The notes: generated from the sequence alone by a model not told the origin. Positions 7,302 to 16,916 are shown, counted from the first letter of the stretch. The stretch is 64,000 nt of DNA from Bradyrhizobium sp. 200 (GCF_023100945.1 NZ_CP064689.1:1054001-1118000), one strand, 5' to 3'. Program-made: numbers and translations.

Positions 7302-7976
7302 ATGAGCCGATCAAACAATCTCCCCGGGATCAATCCGGGACGCACACGGCGCGAAGCGCTTGGCCTGCTCGGCGCGGGCGTGACACTGCTCGGCGCGAGC
7401 GCCATGTCGCGTCCGGTGCGCGCGCAAGGCGATGACGTCCTGACCGAAGCGCTGGTGCTGCGGGACCCCGATGCGCCCTCCACTGGAAATCCCGCGGGCG
7501 ACGTCAACATCGTCGAATGGTTCGACTACAATTGCCCGTATTGCCGCAAGATCGCGCCCGAGATCAGCCAGGTGGTGCAGGACGACGGCAAGGTCCGCTT
7601 GGTCCTGAAGGACTGGCCGATCCTGGGCGAGGTTTCGAAATTCGGGGCGCGGATGGCGCTGGCGGCGAAGTATCAGGACAAGTACATGGCCGCGCATGAG
7701 GCGATGATCGGCGTCAGCTCGAAATTGACCGAACCGCGCATCCGCGAATTGCTGGCCGGCGCCGGCATCGACATGGATCGCCTCAACCGCGACGCCACGA
7801 GCAATGCCAAGGCGATCGACACCATCCTCGCCCGTAACCACGATCAGGCGGTGGCGTTCGGATTCAAGGGAACGCCATCCTTCATCGTCGGCAAGTTCCG
7901 CGTGCCGGGAATTCTGACCATGGCGCAATTCGAGATGGTCATCGCCGACGCGCGCAAGGCAAAGAAGGCCAATTAG
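7302..7976 (+). CDS. DsbA family thiol-disulfide oxidoreductase, Tat-like signal
   Basis: 224 residues. The N-terminus holds TRREALGLLGAG (residues 15-26), a twin-arginine-type export signal before a hydrophobic stretch and an AQG cleavage region. The thioredoxin fold follows with active site CPYC at residues 78-81 and cis-proline in KGTPSF. It probably oxidises or isomerises disulfides in the periplasm. It lies downstream of the sulfite exporter and converges on a small membrane protein. Confidence 0.87.
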   Translation: MSRSNNLPGINPGRTRREALGLLGAGVTLLGASAMSRPVRAQGDDVLTEALVLRDPDAPSTGNPAGDVNIVEWFDYNCPYCRKIAPEISQVVQDDGKVRLVLKDWPILGEVSKFGARMALAAKYQDKYMAAHEAMIGVSSKLTEPRIRELLAGAGIDMDRLNRDATSNAKAIDTILARNHDQAVAFGFKGTPSFIVGKFRVPGILTMAQFEMVIADARKAKKAN

Positions 7977-8032
7977 CCATCAGAAAAAACGCCGTCGTGA
8001 ATGACGACGTGAATTCTATCGCTCCTCACAAA

Positions 8033-8239
8033 TTACTTCGACGAAATCTTGACCCAGTCCTCATGGGCCCGCGTCTTCAGCTTGTTCCAGTCGGCGGCCG
8101 CCACGTCCCAGTTGACGATGGTGCGATTGGCTTGGGCGACCTGGCCGCTCGCGACGCTCGACGTCTGCATGGAATCGTAGACATAGACGCCGCAAACCAG
8201 CAGCAGCGCACCCAAAATCATTCCGACAAACGTCTGCAT
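8033..8239 (-). CDS. Small single-pass membrane protein
   Basis: 68 residues from the ATG at 8239: MQTFVGMILGALLLVCGVYV forms one N-terminal membrane segment, followed by a polar tail containing NWDVAAADWNKLKTRAHEDW. A longer frame through the neighbouring esterase is a shadow. The tail likely faces the periplasm. No family recognised. It lies 56 bp downstream of the esterase in the same direction. Confidence 0.6.
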   Translation of the reverse strand: MQTFVGMILGALLLVCGVYVYDSMQTSSVASGQVAQANRTIVNWDVAAADWNKLKTRAHEDWVKISSK

Positions 8240-8295
8240 GGCAATAATCCCTCCGTTGCGGCTGACAACGCCGTGCCCGGGGGATGGTTCCGTGT

Positions 8296-9366
8296 CTACG
8301 GGCCGTCCAGCCATTGCAGGATTTCCGCGTTCATCTCGCGCGGATAGCAATGGCTGAGGTCGTCGATTTCGCGATAGGTGACGTTGGCGCCCGCGGCCGA
8401 CAGCGCCTGGCTGGTCTGCCGCGCCACCTGCACCGGAAACATCCAGTCGAGCCGGCCATGCACGATATGAATGGGCAGGCCGCGCAGCCTGTCGGCATCG
8501 GCCATTTCCGCCAGCAGCGGATGGAAGGTCGCCGACACCGGCGCGAGGTGGGTAAAAGGCGAAGCGCCGTCGAAACCCGTCACGTAGCAGAAGGTACCGC
8601 CGTCGCTCATTCCGGTCAGCAGCATCCGCTCCGCATCGACGTTCCATCGTGCGCGCACGGAGTCCAGAATGCGCATGAGGTTGGGTGTATCGGTGTCCTC
8701 GCCCATCAATGCCCAGGTGTTGCCGGTGGCGGTCGGTGCGACCAGGATTGCGCCGCGGCTGCGGGCATCGCGCAGCCAGGTCCAGAGGAAACCGCGGCCG
8801 TTGCCGCTGCCGCCGTGCAGCGCCATCACCAGCGGCCAAGCACGGTCGGATGTGTAATACTCCGGCACGTAGAGCGAGAAGCCGCCGCGGCTGCCGGGCT
8901 CGTTATGATTGTGAAAGATGCCGGTGTTTTCGTTGGCCGGCGCTGCCAGCCGCGCCGCGAGTTCCGCGTCCGCGCGCAGCGACGGGTCGACGAAGAACTC
9001 GCTCACCGGCGGCAATCTTGCCTTTAGCGCATACAGCGCCTCCTGGGCGCGCGGGGCGTAACGAAGCGCGCGAAAGACGCTGACGAACTCGCCATTGCCA
9101 TCCTGGACGACGCGCAGGGCCGTGAACGCCGCCAGCGCCGCATCGCTCGCCGTCTCCAGCGAGGTCTTGATATCTGCGAATTCAGCGGGCCATTGCTCGA
9201 GTCGCGGACGCACGGCGCGCAAGGCTTCATCCGGTTGCCCTACGCGTCCCATCACGCGGTCGAAATCCGGCGGATTGAGGTAGCGCGCAACGAAGCCCAG
9301 GGCTTCCAGCGATCGCAACAGCGGCGGCAGCACGGCCACGATGTCGTCCACCACGGCCTCACTCAT
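8296..9366 (-). CDS. Alpha/beta-hydrolase, carboxylesterase/phospholipase-like
   Basis: 356 residues. The C-terminal 200 residues form an esterase domain: VMALHGGSGNGRGFLW (oxyanion-hole HGG), nucleophile elbow GMSDGG, acidic region HGRLDWMFPV and the catalytic-type His in IDDLSHCYP. The N-terminal 150 residues are helical and lack a known motif. No signal peptide is seen, so a cytosolic esterase of unknown substrate is likely. Repeat copy 2 separates it from the gene upstream. Confidence 0.82.
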   Translation of the reverse strand: MSEAVVDDIVAVLPPLLRSLEALGFVARYLNPPDFDRVMGRVGQPDEALRAVRPRLEQWPAEFADIKTSLETASDAALAAFTALRVVQDGNGEFVSVFRALRYAPRAQEALYALKARLPPVSEFFVDPSLRADAELAARLAAPANENTGIFHNHNEPGSRGGFSLYVPEYYTSDRAWPLVMALHGGSGNGRGFLWTWLRDARSRGAILVAPTATGNTWALMGEDTDTPNLMRILDSVRARWNVDAERMLLTGMSDGGTFCYVTGFDGASPFTHLAPVSATFHPLLAEMADADRLRGLPIHIVHGRLDWMFPVQVARQTSQALSAAGANVTYREIDDLSHCYPREMNAEILQWLDGP

Positions 9367-9384
9367 TACTCATTTCCTATCCCA

Positions 9385-9498
9385 GGGCGTTTTCCCGCGA
9401 AGCATGCTCTCGGACTTGATCCGAAGGTGGGGATTGGTTCGCGTCAAGAAAACGCGTCAATCAAAAATCTGCAACGCCGTTCCGATTCCATCGGAACG
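9385..9498. repeat. Dispersed intergenic palindromic element, copy 2
   Basis: It shares the block order of the 3931-4025 element: GCGTTTTCCCGCGAAG, then GGTTCGCGTCAAGAAAACGC, then the terminal hairpin CGTTCCGAT-TCC-ATCGGAACG (9478-9498). It has an extra segment with TCGGACTTGATCCGA that copy 1 lacks. Confidence 0.75.
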
Positions 9499-9505
9499 AA
9501 AGGGC

Positions 9506-10477
9506 TTAGTGCAACCGCGGCGCCTTCAACAGCTTGGCACGATCGATCGAATTCAGCACCACGTCGAAGGTGACGCCCTCGTGGTAAACCGTGAGCGGCA
9601 CGTCGACGCCGGCAGCCCCGAGCGACCAGAGCTTGCGGTAGAAGTCGGTCTGGCTCGCGATCTTGTCGCCGTTCACGGCGAGGATGACGTCGCCGGTCTT
9701 GAGTTCGGCGCCCGCCGCCGGTCCCTTGCTGGCGATGCCGACCACCACGACGCGGTTGTCGATTTCGGTGGTGTACATGCCGAGCCACGGCCGCGCCGGC
9801 TGGTTGACACGGCCGAATTTCCTGATGTCGTCGAGCACCGGTTTCAACAGGTCGATCGGCACGATCATGTTGACGTGTTCGGCCTTGCCTTCGCGCTCGC
9901 GTTCGAGCTGCAGCGAGCCGATGCCGATCAGTTCGCCGCGGCTCGAGATCAGCCCGGTGCCGCCCCAATTGGGATGCGCGGGATGGGTGAAGATGGCTTC
10001 ATCCAGCAGGTATTCCCAATAGCCGGCGAATTCCTGCTTGGCGGCGATCTGGCTTGCGACCGATCGCGTACGCCCGCCGGCGCCGCCGACCACCACGCGG
10101 TCGCCGACTTGCGCTGCCGCGGAAGAGCCGAGCGGCAGCGGCTCGAGATCGAGGTCGCCGAGCGCCTGCACCAGGCCGAAGCCGGATTCGAAATCGAAAC
10201 CGAGCGCATGTCCCTCCACCACGCTGCCGTCGCCGCGATGCAGCCACACCGCTTCCGCCTCGGTGATGAGATAGCCGATGGTCAGCACCAGCCCGTCATC
10301 GATCACGACGCCGTTGCCGGCGCGCTCGGTGCCGAGCGTCTCCGCGCTGAAGGCGTCGGGCGGGATGATCGAATGCAGCCCGACCACCGACGACAGGGTT
10401 TTGTCGAGGTCGAAAGCGTAATCGCCCGCGCGCGGCTGGTTTGCGGGCGGCACTCTCCATTCGGTCAAAGAGGGCAT
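9506..10477 (-). CDS. Trypsin-fold (S1C/DegP-like) PDZ protein lacking the catalytic triad
   Basis: 323 residues from the ATG at 10477, which has AGGAG upstream. The first 215 residues follow the HtrA protease fold and residues about 225-315 form a PDZ domain (RPWLGMYTTE, AAGAELKTGDVILAVNGDKI). The usual His site reads LTIGYL instead of LTAAHV (Tyr69), the Asp site reads ESGFGLV (Gly99), and GNSGG reads PNWGG (Trp171). All three triad residues therefore appear replaced. No signal peptide is visible. It is probably a non-proteolytic scaffold, although automatic annotation would call it a serine protease. Confidence 0.8.
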   Translation of the reverse strand: MPSLTEWRVPPANQPRAGDYAFDLDKTLSSVVGLHSIIPPDAFSAETLGTERAGNGVVIDDGLVLTIGYLITEAEAVWLHRGDGSVVEGHALGFDFESGFGLVQALGDLDLEPLPLGSSAAAQVGDRVVVGGAGGRTRSVASQIAAKQEFAGYWEYLLDEAIFTHPAHPNWGGTGLISSRGELIGIGSLQLEREREGKAEHVNMIVPIDLLKPVLDDIRKFGRVNQPARPWLGMYTTEIDNRVVVVGIASKGPAAGAELKTGDVILAVNGDKIASQTDFYRKLWSLGAAGVDVPLTVYHEGVTFDVVLNSIDRAKLLKAPRLH

Positions 10478-10640
10478 GGATGGTCTCCTGGCGAACCGGC
10501 GCGCTTCGGGGCGAGGCGAAAGCGCGAGAAATTGATGACAATCTATGCTGCAAACGGCCGTCTTGAAAGTGTCCCCCAAAATGGGCCGCCACGCGACCCA
10601 TAAGAGGGCAGATCCACAAATGTTCCGCGGCAATTTGGGA

Positions 10641-12158
10641 TCATTCCACGTTCGCCCGCGCCCGGGCCGGCATGATCCGAAAATCGCGTTTTTCTTTCAG
10701 CCAGCCAGCACGTTCGTCGCGCAATAGCGTCCGGCGGACCTTGCCGGAATCGTCGCGCAGGCCGACGGTGACCGCCTCAAAGCTTTCCGGGTGCTTGTAG
10801 CGGCTGAGCCGGTCGGGCAGGAACGCGGCCATGCCGTCGGCAACGGCCTGCGCATCCGTGCTGCCGTCGAGTTCGAGGATGGCGTGCACGCGTTGCCCGA
10901 ATTCCGGATCGGGCAGGCCGACGACGATGCAGGAGCGCACCTCGGGATGTTCCGTCACCGCGGCCTCGATTTCCGCCGGATAGATATTCGCGCCGCCGCG
11001 CAAAATCATGTCGGCGAGGCGGTCGCCGAGATAGAGATAGCCTTCCGCATCGAGCCGGCCGATATCGCCGAGCGATTCCCAGCCGTCCGCGCGGCGCTTC
11101 GGCTCGGCGCCGAGATAGTGATAGGTGGAGCCGGGGCCGTCATTGGGCAGAAAATAGATCTCGCCGGTCTCGCCGGGAGCCACGTCATTGCCGTCCTCGC
11201 CGATGATGCGCAGGCGCGCGGTCTCGCCGATCTTTCCGACGGAGCCCTTGTGCGCCAGCCATTCGGTGCCGGAAATGATCGTCGCGCCCTGCCGCTCGGT
11301 GCCGCCATAGAGTTCGTAGATGCGCTCTGAGCCCAGCCACTCGATCCATTTTTCCTTCAGCCAGGGCGGCATCGGAGCTGCCATGTGAAACACGATCTGC
11401 AGACTTGATAGGTCATAGGCGCTACGCACCTTATCCGGCAGCGCCCAGATCCGGTGCATCATGGTCGGCACGAAATTGACCCATTGCACCCGGTTTTTCT
11501 CGATCAGGCGCAGCGTCTCCTCGGCATCGAACTTGACGAGGCCGGTGACGCGCCCGCCGTTGAACAGCGCGGTGTGCGCCACGATGAACGGCGCATTGTG
11601 ATAGAGCGGCCCCGGGTTGAGCAGCGAGCCGTTTTGCGGAATGCCGAGTGGGGAGGGAAATGCCGTCTCCACCACCGCGGGCATGTGATCGAGGATCACT
11701 TTTGGCCGCCCGGTCGAGCCGCCGCTGGTCATGGCCTTCCAGTAGCGCGCCACCGGATTTGTCACCGGTTCGTCCGAGAAGCCTTCGGGGACGAAATCGG
11801 CCGGCAGCGAATTCGGCGCATTCCAGTCCGCCTGGCCGCCGACCACGAGCGATGGCTTGAGAATGTCGAGCACCGCCGCCGCTTCGCCGCGCGGCAGTCG
11901 CCAGGTCAGCGACGTCGGTGTCGCGCCACATTTCCACACCGCAAAGGTGGTCTCGAAAAACACATTGCTGTTGGGCAGCCCGATGGCGACGAAATCGCCG
12001 GGCTTGACGCCCTTTGCGGCAAAGGCGCGCGCGCGTCGGCTGGCGTTGCGCTCGAGCTGTTCCCAGGTGAGTTCATCGGCGCCGTGACTGACCGCGATCG
12101 TGTCCTTCGGCTTGCGTTCGGCATACCAGCGCGGCACGTCGGCGATGGGCATGAGCAT
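10641..12158 (-). CDS. AMP-binding acyl-CoA synthetase
   Basis: 505 residues with the ordered motifs of the ANL superfamily: the P-loop-like TSGGSTGRPKVIL, the YELYGGTERQG motif, the hinge region YLGDRLADMILRGGANIYP, and the C-terminal catalytic lysine in DDSGKVRRTLL. It would activate a carboxylic acid with ATP and join it to CoA. The substrate pocket cannot be read from motifs. It stands alone; the next gene (DUF4336) is divergent. A second, different ligase lies at 26366. Confidence 0.87.
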   Translation of the reverse strand: MLMPIADVPRWYAERKPKDTIAVSHGADELTWEQLERNASRRARAFAAKGVKPGDFVAIGLPNSNVFFETTFAVWKCGATPTSLTWRLPRGEAAAVLDILKPSLVVGGQADWNAPNSLPADFVPEGFSDEPVTNPVARYWKAMTSGGSTGRPKVILDHMPAVVETAFPSPLGIPQNGSLLNPGPLYHNAPFIVAHTALFNGGRVTGLVKFDAEETLRLIEKNRVQWVNFVPTMMHRIWALPDKVRSAYDLSSLQIVFHMAAPMPPWLKEKWIEWLGSERIYELYGGTERQGATIISGTEWLAHKGSVGKIGETARLRIIGEDGNDVAPGETGEIYFLPNDGPGSTYHYLGAEPKRRADGWESLGDIGRLDAEGYLYLGDRLADMILRGGANIYPAEIEAAVTEHPEVRSCIVVGLPDPEFGQRVHAILELDGSTDAQAVADGMAAFLPDRLSRYKHPESFEAVTVGLRDDSGKVRRTLLRDERAGWLKEKRDFRIMPARARANVE

Positions 12159-12371
12159 GGGGCGTTTTCCAATAGGGCGTTGATGCCGCTCTTGTGGTTC
12201 TGACGAGGCCGGCGCCTCAAGCTATCGTGACAGAATTGGAGGGCTGAGTGAAGGGAGGGCGGCGCGTGTGCTTTGGGGGTCGGAACGCATTTGTTCGGAC
12301 GTTGTTACCGGCTTGCTGTGCCTGGCCGCCGTCGGGCCGTCGATGAATGGTTTGAAATTGACTTCGCCGCG

Positions 12372-13127
12372 ATGACACAACCCGACAGGCAAACCTATCC
12401 GCCGCTGAATACGCTGAAACCGGTGACCGATGATGTGTGGATTGTCGATGGTCCCCTGATCGAATTCGGTCCACCACTCCTTCGGATGCCATTTCCGACG
12501 CGCATGACGATCATCCGTATCGGCCGCGAATTGTTCATCCATTCGCCGACGCCCCTGACGGAAGGGCTGAAAGAGGAGATCGCGGCGATCGGCGCGCCGG
12601 CCTGGATCATCGGTCCCAACCGCATCCACTACTGGTGGATTCCAGAGTGGTGCGATGCATATCCGGACGCCGTGGCCTATCTCGCGCCGCGCATCGTGGA
12701 TCAGGCCGGTGACCGTCTTGATCGAATCTCGGATCGCTGCCAGCCGCTTCGCGATCGATCGGGCTACCCTTGGGATGGCGCGGTCGACACGCTGCCGGTG
12801 CATGGCAGTTATATGAGCGAGATCGTTTTCTTTCACCGCCCGAGCCGCACGCTCGTGCTGACGGACATGATCGAGAATTTCGAGCCGCAAAAGCTAGGCC
12901 TGTTTGCCCGTCTTTTAACGTGGCTTGGCGGCGCGCAGCATCCCGACGGAAAGATGCCGCGCGACATGCGCCTGACCTACCGCGCGCGGGCCGAAGACCT
13001 TCGAGCGGCCGTCGACACGATGATCGGCTGGAATCCTGCGCGGATCATCCTTGCCCACGGCAGATGGTATGAGCGTGGCGGTGCGGACGAACTGCGCCGG
13101 GCGTTCCGCTGGCTTGCGAAACCGTGA
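12372..13127 (+). CDS. DUF4336 domain protein (metallo-beta-lactamase-like fold)
   Basis: About 251 residues starting MTQPDRQTYPPLN; an upstream TTG at 12273 is possible but less likely. Recognisable segments are DDVWIVDG, IHSPTPLTEGLKEEI, GPNRIHYWWIPEW and the C-terminal ARIILAHGRWYERGG. DUF4336 proteins resemble degenerate metallo-beta-lactamases; the canonical HxHxDH zinc motif is not evident here. Cytosolic, function unknown. It diverges from the acyl-CoA ligase. Confidence 0.8.
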   Translation: MTQPDRQTYPPLNTLKPVTDDVWIVDGPLIEFGPPLLRMPFPTRMTIIRIGRELFIHSPTPLTEGLKEEIAAIGAPAWIIGPNRIHYWWIPEWCDAYPDAVAYLAPRIVDQAGDRLDRISDRCQPLRDRSGYPWDGAVDTLPVHGSYMSEIVFFHRPSRTLVLTDMIENFEPQKLGLFARLLTWLGGAQHPDGKMPRDMRLTYRARAEDLRAAVDTMIGWNPARIILAHGRWYERGGADELRRAFRWLAKP

Positions 13128-13196
13128 ACCCGTTGGCAGGGATGTTGTGACTGAAGACGAGCGCGGCGTCCATATCGTCGCTCACGCGACCGGGCA

Positions 13197-14252
13197 TCAG
13201 TTTCGCCATTCCTCATAATCGCGCTCGACCGCCGCTGCCGCGGCCTTTGCGGCGGCATTCAGCCAGCCACGTGGCCGTTTGCCAAGGTCGCGCCGGATCG
13301 CGCGCGTCGTGGCCGAACCGGCTGCTGCGTGTATCGACGCCAGATCGAATGCCATCGCCCGAAGCAGGTCGAGCCGGAGCATGGCGCCGGCATCGTCGCC
13401 CAGCTCGATCTTGTGGGAATCGGCGGCGATGCGCCGGAGGATGAACTTATTGCGCACGTGGAGGAACGGGTCCGGCGCGCGATAGCGGCCGTTCGCCAAT
13501 TCGAGGAAATTCGACGCCTGGCTTTTCTTGTCGTTAGCCCAATCCCACGCCGAGGGCACCAGCGCCTTGGCCTCACGCAACACCCGGCCACCACGCCAAT
13601 AGGCGACCGCAACGTAGCGCGGCCTGCCAAGGCCGCCGCCACCCTTGCGACGCGAGCACATGCGAACCTTTTCCACGTCCTTTGGCAGACTGGCGATCAT
13701 CGCCTCGGCGATCTTTGCCGGCGGGCTGGCCTTGGGATATCCGGAAACTTCCTTCCAGAATTTCTCCGGCTTGAGGTCGGCGCGTTCGGCAAAGGGCCGC
13801 AGCCAGGTTTCGCCTTCGTACAGCAGCGCCGGCTGCGGATCATCCAGGCCATCGCGGTAACCCTTGAGCAGGGCCCCGGTCGCGGCGCGATTGCCGACCG
13901 CGAGATCGGGGGCGAGGCGGATGCTCGCCGCGAGGCGGACCAGATCGAGCACGTAGGGCATGATTGCGGCTTCGTCGAAATCGTTGACGCCCCACACCAG
14001 GCGGCCGTCCGCATCGCGCCAGGCTCCGAAATTTTCCAGGTGCAGATCGCCGACCGAGAGCACAGGCGGCGCATCCATCAATTGCGGACACCAGTCGCCG
14101 ATTTTCTTCGCCCAGCGGAAATAGGTCGCGCGCAGGAAGATGAATGCGCTCTTTTTCATCCGTTGGTGCTTGTAGTCGATATCCGCCTTGACGACGTCGC
14201 ACTGCGTGCCCAGCCAGGTTTCGTAGTCGTCATTATCCGTGCGGAAAGACAT
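13197..14252 (-). CDS. DUF2252 family protein
   Basis: 351 residues from MSFRTDNDDYETW. The central motif VLSVGDLHLENFGAW followed by WGVNDFDEAAIMPY is the DUF2252 signature; it resembles the catalytic HxDxxxxN and DFD loops of aminoglycoside-phosphotransferase-type kinases, so a phosphotransferase role is conceivable. Substrate unknown. It lies beside an HNH endonuclease gene in the same direction, with 145 bp between them. Confidence 0.82.
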   Translation of the reverse strand: MSFRTDNDDYETWLGTQCDVVKADIDYKHQRMKKSAFIFLRATYFRWAKKIGDWCPQLMDAPPVLSVGDLHLENFGAWRDADGRLVWGVNDFDEAAIMPYVLDLVRLAASIRLAPDLAVGNRAATGALLKGYRDGLDDPQPALLYEGETWLRPFAERADLKPEKFWKEVSGYPKASPPAKIAEAMIASLPKDVEKVRMCSRRKGGGGLGRPRYVAVAYWRGGRVLREAKALVPSAWDWANDKKSQASNFLELANGRYRAPDPFLHVRNKFILRRIAADSHKIELGDDAGAMLRLDLLRAMAFDLASIHAAAGSATTRAIRRDLGKRPRGWLNAAAKAAAAAVERDYEEWRN

Positions 14253-14397
14253 GGCAGGATCTCGCGGATCTGCAGGCAATGGCCTGATTGCGGCGGCCGC
14301 GAAATCCTATCTCAGGATGTATCGACTTGGAACCGTGCGAAGATCGCGATTTCGCGGACGGCAAGCGGCATAGGCCGCAGCGCGAAGCATATAGGCC

Positions 14398-14955
14398 TTA
14401 CGGATCGAGCTCGGTGTCCCAATAAAGATAATCCAGCCAGCTATCGTGCAGATAGTTCGGCGGAAACAAGCGGCCGTTGCGGTGGAGCTGGTGCACCGTC
14501 GGCGCGAACGGATGTTGCCGCGGAAACATCTTGGCCTGCTGCGGCGTCAGATTGCCCTTGCGCAGGTTGCACGGCGAGCAGGCCGCGACGACATTTTCCC
14601 AGGTGGTCTGGCCGCCCTTGCTGCGCGGAATGATGTGATCGAAGGTGAGGTCGTCATGCGCGTTGCAGTACTGGCAGATGAAGCGATCGCGCAGGAAGAC
14701 GTTGAACCGGGTGAAGGCGGGATGCGTGGTCGGCTTCACGAACGACTTCAGCGACACCACGCTCGGAAGCTGGATCTCGAAGCTCGGACTGTGCACCGCG
14801 CGGTCGTAATGCTCGACGATATTTACGCGATCGAGAAACACCGCCTTGATCGCGTCCTGCCACGACCAGAGAGACAGCGGGTAGTAACTCAGCGGCCGGA
14901 AATCCGCGTTCAGCACCAGTACCGGCCAACCGCCCTGCGAGACATGTGCGTTCAA
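14398..14955 (-). CDS. HNH endonuclease
   Basis: 185 residues. The HNH/zinc core is intact: FICQYCNAHDDLTFDHIIPR, SKGGQTTWENVVAAC and CSPCNLRKGN, with two CxxC pairs for zinc and the DHIIPRSKGG metal-binding loop. The N-terminal part (VLVLNADFRPLSYYPLSLWS) is the typical leader of the chromosomal alphaproteobacterial HNH family. It is a stand-alone nuclease gene of unknown target, without a methylase or phage genes nearby. Confidence 0.9.
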   Translation of the reverse strand: MNAHVSQGGWPVLVLNADFRPLSYYPLSLWSWQDAIKAVFLDRVNIVEHYDRAVHSPSFEIQLPSVVSLKSFVKPTTHPAFTRFNVFLRDRFICQYCNAHDDLTFDHIIPRSKGGQTTWENVVAACSPCNLRKGNLTPQQAKMFPRQHPFAPTVHQLHRNGRLFPPNYLHDSWLDYLYWDTELDP

Positions 14956-15145
14956 GTAACGCTCCTGACCCCCATGTTAGCTGCGAAGCAGCATGCGCCC
15001 TGCATACTACAGGCAGCGTGACGGGATTGTGAAGAGCGTTCCGGGGCTTATCCGACGCTGTCACCGTTCCGCCCCGATTTGCATCATGGCCGTGAAGACC
15101 GCTAAACCGGACGGATAGGCGTTCAGCCGCTGACGGACCTTAGGA

Positions 15146-16906
15146 ATGGCCACCCCTTCACGTTATCTTGAGGCTCCGCGCCGGTTGCGGGCGTTCGTTC
15201 GCGCCCATGAAACGAGCCTGGTGGTTCTGGCGGCGATGATCGGAACCATCGGCGGGCTGGTGGTGCTGGCGATGAGCGTGGCGGTGGCGGCCCTGCACGC
15301 GCTGCTGTTCAACATCAGCATCACGGAACGGCTTTCCAGCCAGCCTGATATCGAGACGCTGCGGGCCGTGCTGGTTCCAAGCCTCGGCGGCTTACTGCTC
15401 GGGGTGGTGCTGCTGCTGTTGCTGCGCTGGCGGCCCGCGCGCGAGATCGATCCGATCGAGGCCAACGCCCTGCATGGCGGGCGGATGTCGTTTCGCGGCA
15501 GCGTCATCGTGGCCCTGCAGACCACCTGGTCCAGCGGGGTCGGGGCGTCGGTCGGCCTTGAAGCCGGATATACCCAGCTTGCGAGCGGCCTTGCCGCTTC
15601 GCTCGGCCGTGGATTTCACCTGCGCCGCGCCGACCAGCGCATCATGGTCGGCTGCGGAGCGGCGGCTGCGATCTCGGGCGCGTTCGGCGCCCCGCTCGCC
15701 GGCGCCTTCTATGCGTTCGAACTCGTGATCGGAGGCTATACGCCGGCCAGCCTGACGCCGGTCGGCGTCGCCGCGGTGGCAGGTTATTTCGTCACCCATG
15801 GATTTGCGGAACTGTTGCTCGGCATCAGCGTCGGCCCGGTCGGCGACGTGGTTGGGCGCGATCTTGCGCTTGCCGCGCTGCTCGGAGTTCTCGCGGCGCT
15901 GTTCGGCATCCTCATCATGCGCAGCGTGGCGTTGTGCGAGGCGGGGCTTGCGAAGACCCGTCTCTGGTTGCCGCTGCGCCCGGTACTCGGCGGCCTCGCG
16001 GTCGGTCTGCTGGCGCTAGTGACGCCGCAGGTGATGTCTTCAGGTCATGGCGCGCTGCATTTTTCCGGCCTCGTCTCGATGCCGCTGCAGATCATCGCCG
16101 GCGTCTTCGTCCTGAAAGCGCTGGCCTCGATCGTCTCGCTCGGCTCTGGTTTTCGCGGCGGATTGTTCTTTGCCACGCTGTTCATGGGCGCGCTCGGCGG
16201 CCGCCTCTACGCCGCCGGCGTCGATCTGGTCTGGCCGGGTCTTGCGCTGGATCCCAATGTCTATGCCGTGATCGGGATGAGCGCGCTGTCGGCATCCGTG
16301 ATCGGCGGCCCGCTGACGATGTCGTTCATCGCGCTGGAATCGACCGGCAATCTTTGGCTCACCACGGTCGTGCTGGTCGCGGTCATGATCTCCACCCAGA
16401 TCACTCGCGAATTGTTCGGCTACTCGTTTGCGACCTGGCGCCTGCATCTGCGCGGCGAGACCATCCGCAGCGCCGCCGATGTCGGCTGGATCCGCGATCT
16501 CACGGTCCGGCGCCTCATGCGGCCGGATGTCGCCACGGTCGACGCCGGCATCGGGATCGAGGACTTCCGGGCGAAATTTCCGCTGGGGTCGAAGACGCAG
16601 GTCGTCGCGGTCGATGCCATGGGGCGCTATGTCGGGCTGGCGGTGGTCGCCGAAGCGCACGCACCTGACATCGATGCCGCACGCGCCCTGGTCGGCATCC
16701 TGCACCATCGGGAGGTCGTGCTGCATCCGGTCATGAACATTCAGGAAGCCATCGCCGTCTTTGATGCCGCCGAGGCGGAATCGCTGGCGGTCGTCGAAGC
16801 CGACGGCGAACGTCGGCCGGTCGGGATTCTCACCGAGGCCCATGCCATGCGGCGCTACGCGGAAGAATCCGACAAACGCCGGCGAGAGGCGATCGGCGAG
16901 GTTTGA
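15146..16906 (+). CDS. ClC family chloride channel/antiporter with CBS region
   Basis: 586 residues. The N-terminal 430 residues form the ClC membrane domain with some ten helices. Selectivity-filter elements are SSGVGASVGLEAGYTQ (the Glu of GLEAG matches the gating glutamate), GAFGAPLAGAFYAFE and GSGFRGGLFF. The C-terminal 130 residues (from RDLTVRRLMRPDVATVD) resemble a CBS-domain pair, usually a nucleotide-sensing module. It probably moves chloride or exchanges it for protons. Monocistronic. Confidence 0.9.
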   Translation: MATPSRYLEAPRRLRAFVRAHETSLVVLAAMIGTIGGLVVLAMSVAVAALHALLFNISITERLSSQPDIETLRAVLVPSLGGLLLGVVLLLLLRWRPAREIDPIEANALHGGRMSFRGSVIVALQTTWSSGVGASVGLEAGYTQLASGLAASLGRGFHLRRADQRIMVGCGAAAAISGAFGAPLAGAFYAFELVIGGYTPASLTPVGVAAVAGYFVTHGFAELLLGISVGPVGDVVGRDLALAALLGVLAALFGILIMRSVALCEAGLAKTRLWLPLRPVLGGLAVGLLALVTPQVMSSGHGALHFSGLVSMPLQIIAGVFVLKALASIVSLGSGFRGGLFFATLFMGALGGRLYAAGVDLVWPGLALDPNVYAVIGMSALSASVIGGPLTMSFIALESTGNLWLTTVVLVAVMISTQITRELFGYSFATWRLHLRGETIRSAADVGWIRDLTVRRLMRPDVATVDAGIGIEDFRAKFPLGSKTQVVAVDAMGRYVGLAVVAEAHAPDIDAARALVGILHHREVVLHPVMNIQEAIAVFDAAEAESLAVVEADGERRPVGILTEAHAMRRYAEESDKRRREAIGEV

Positions 16907-16916
16907 GCGCTGCCGT

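Noticed and set aside
7993..8010. CGTCGT-GAATG-ACGACG hairpin between convergent genes
   Set aside because: Only a 6-bp stem without a T tract; too weak to call a terminator.
16040..16843. 267-codon frame antisense to the ClC gene
   Set aside because: The opposite strand has a complete channel protein with all motifs; this frame has no recognisable protein features.
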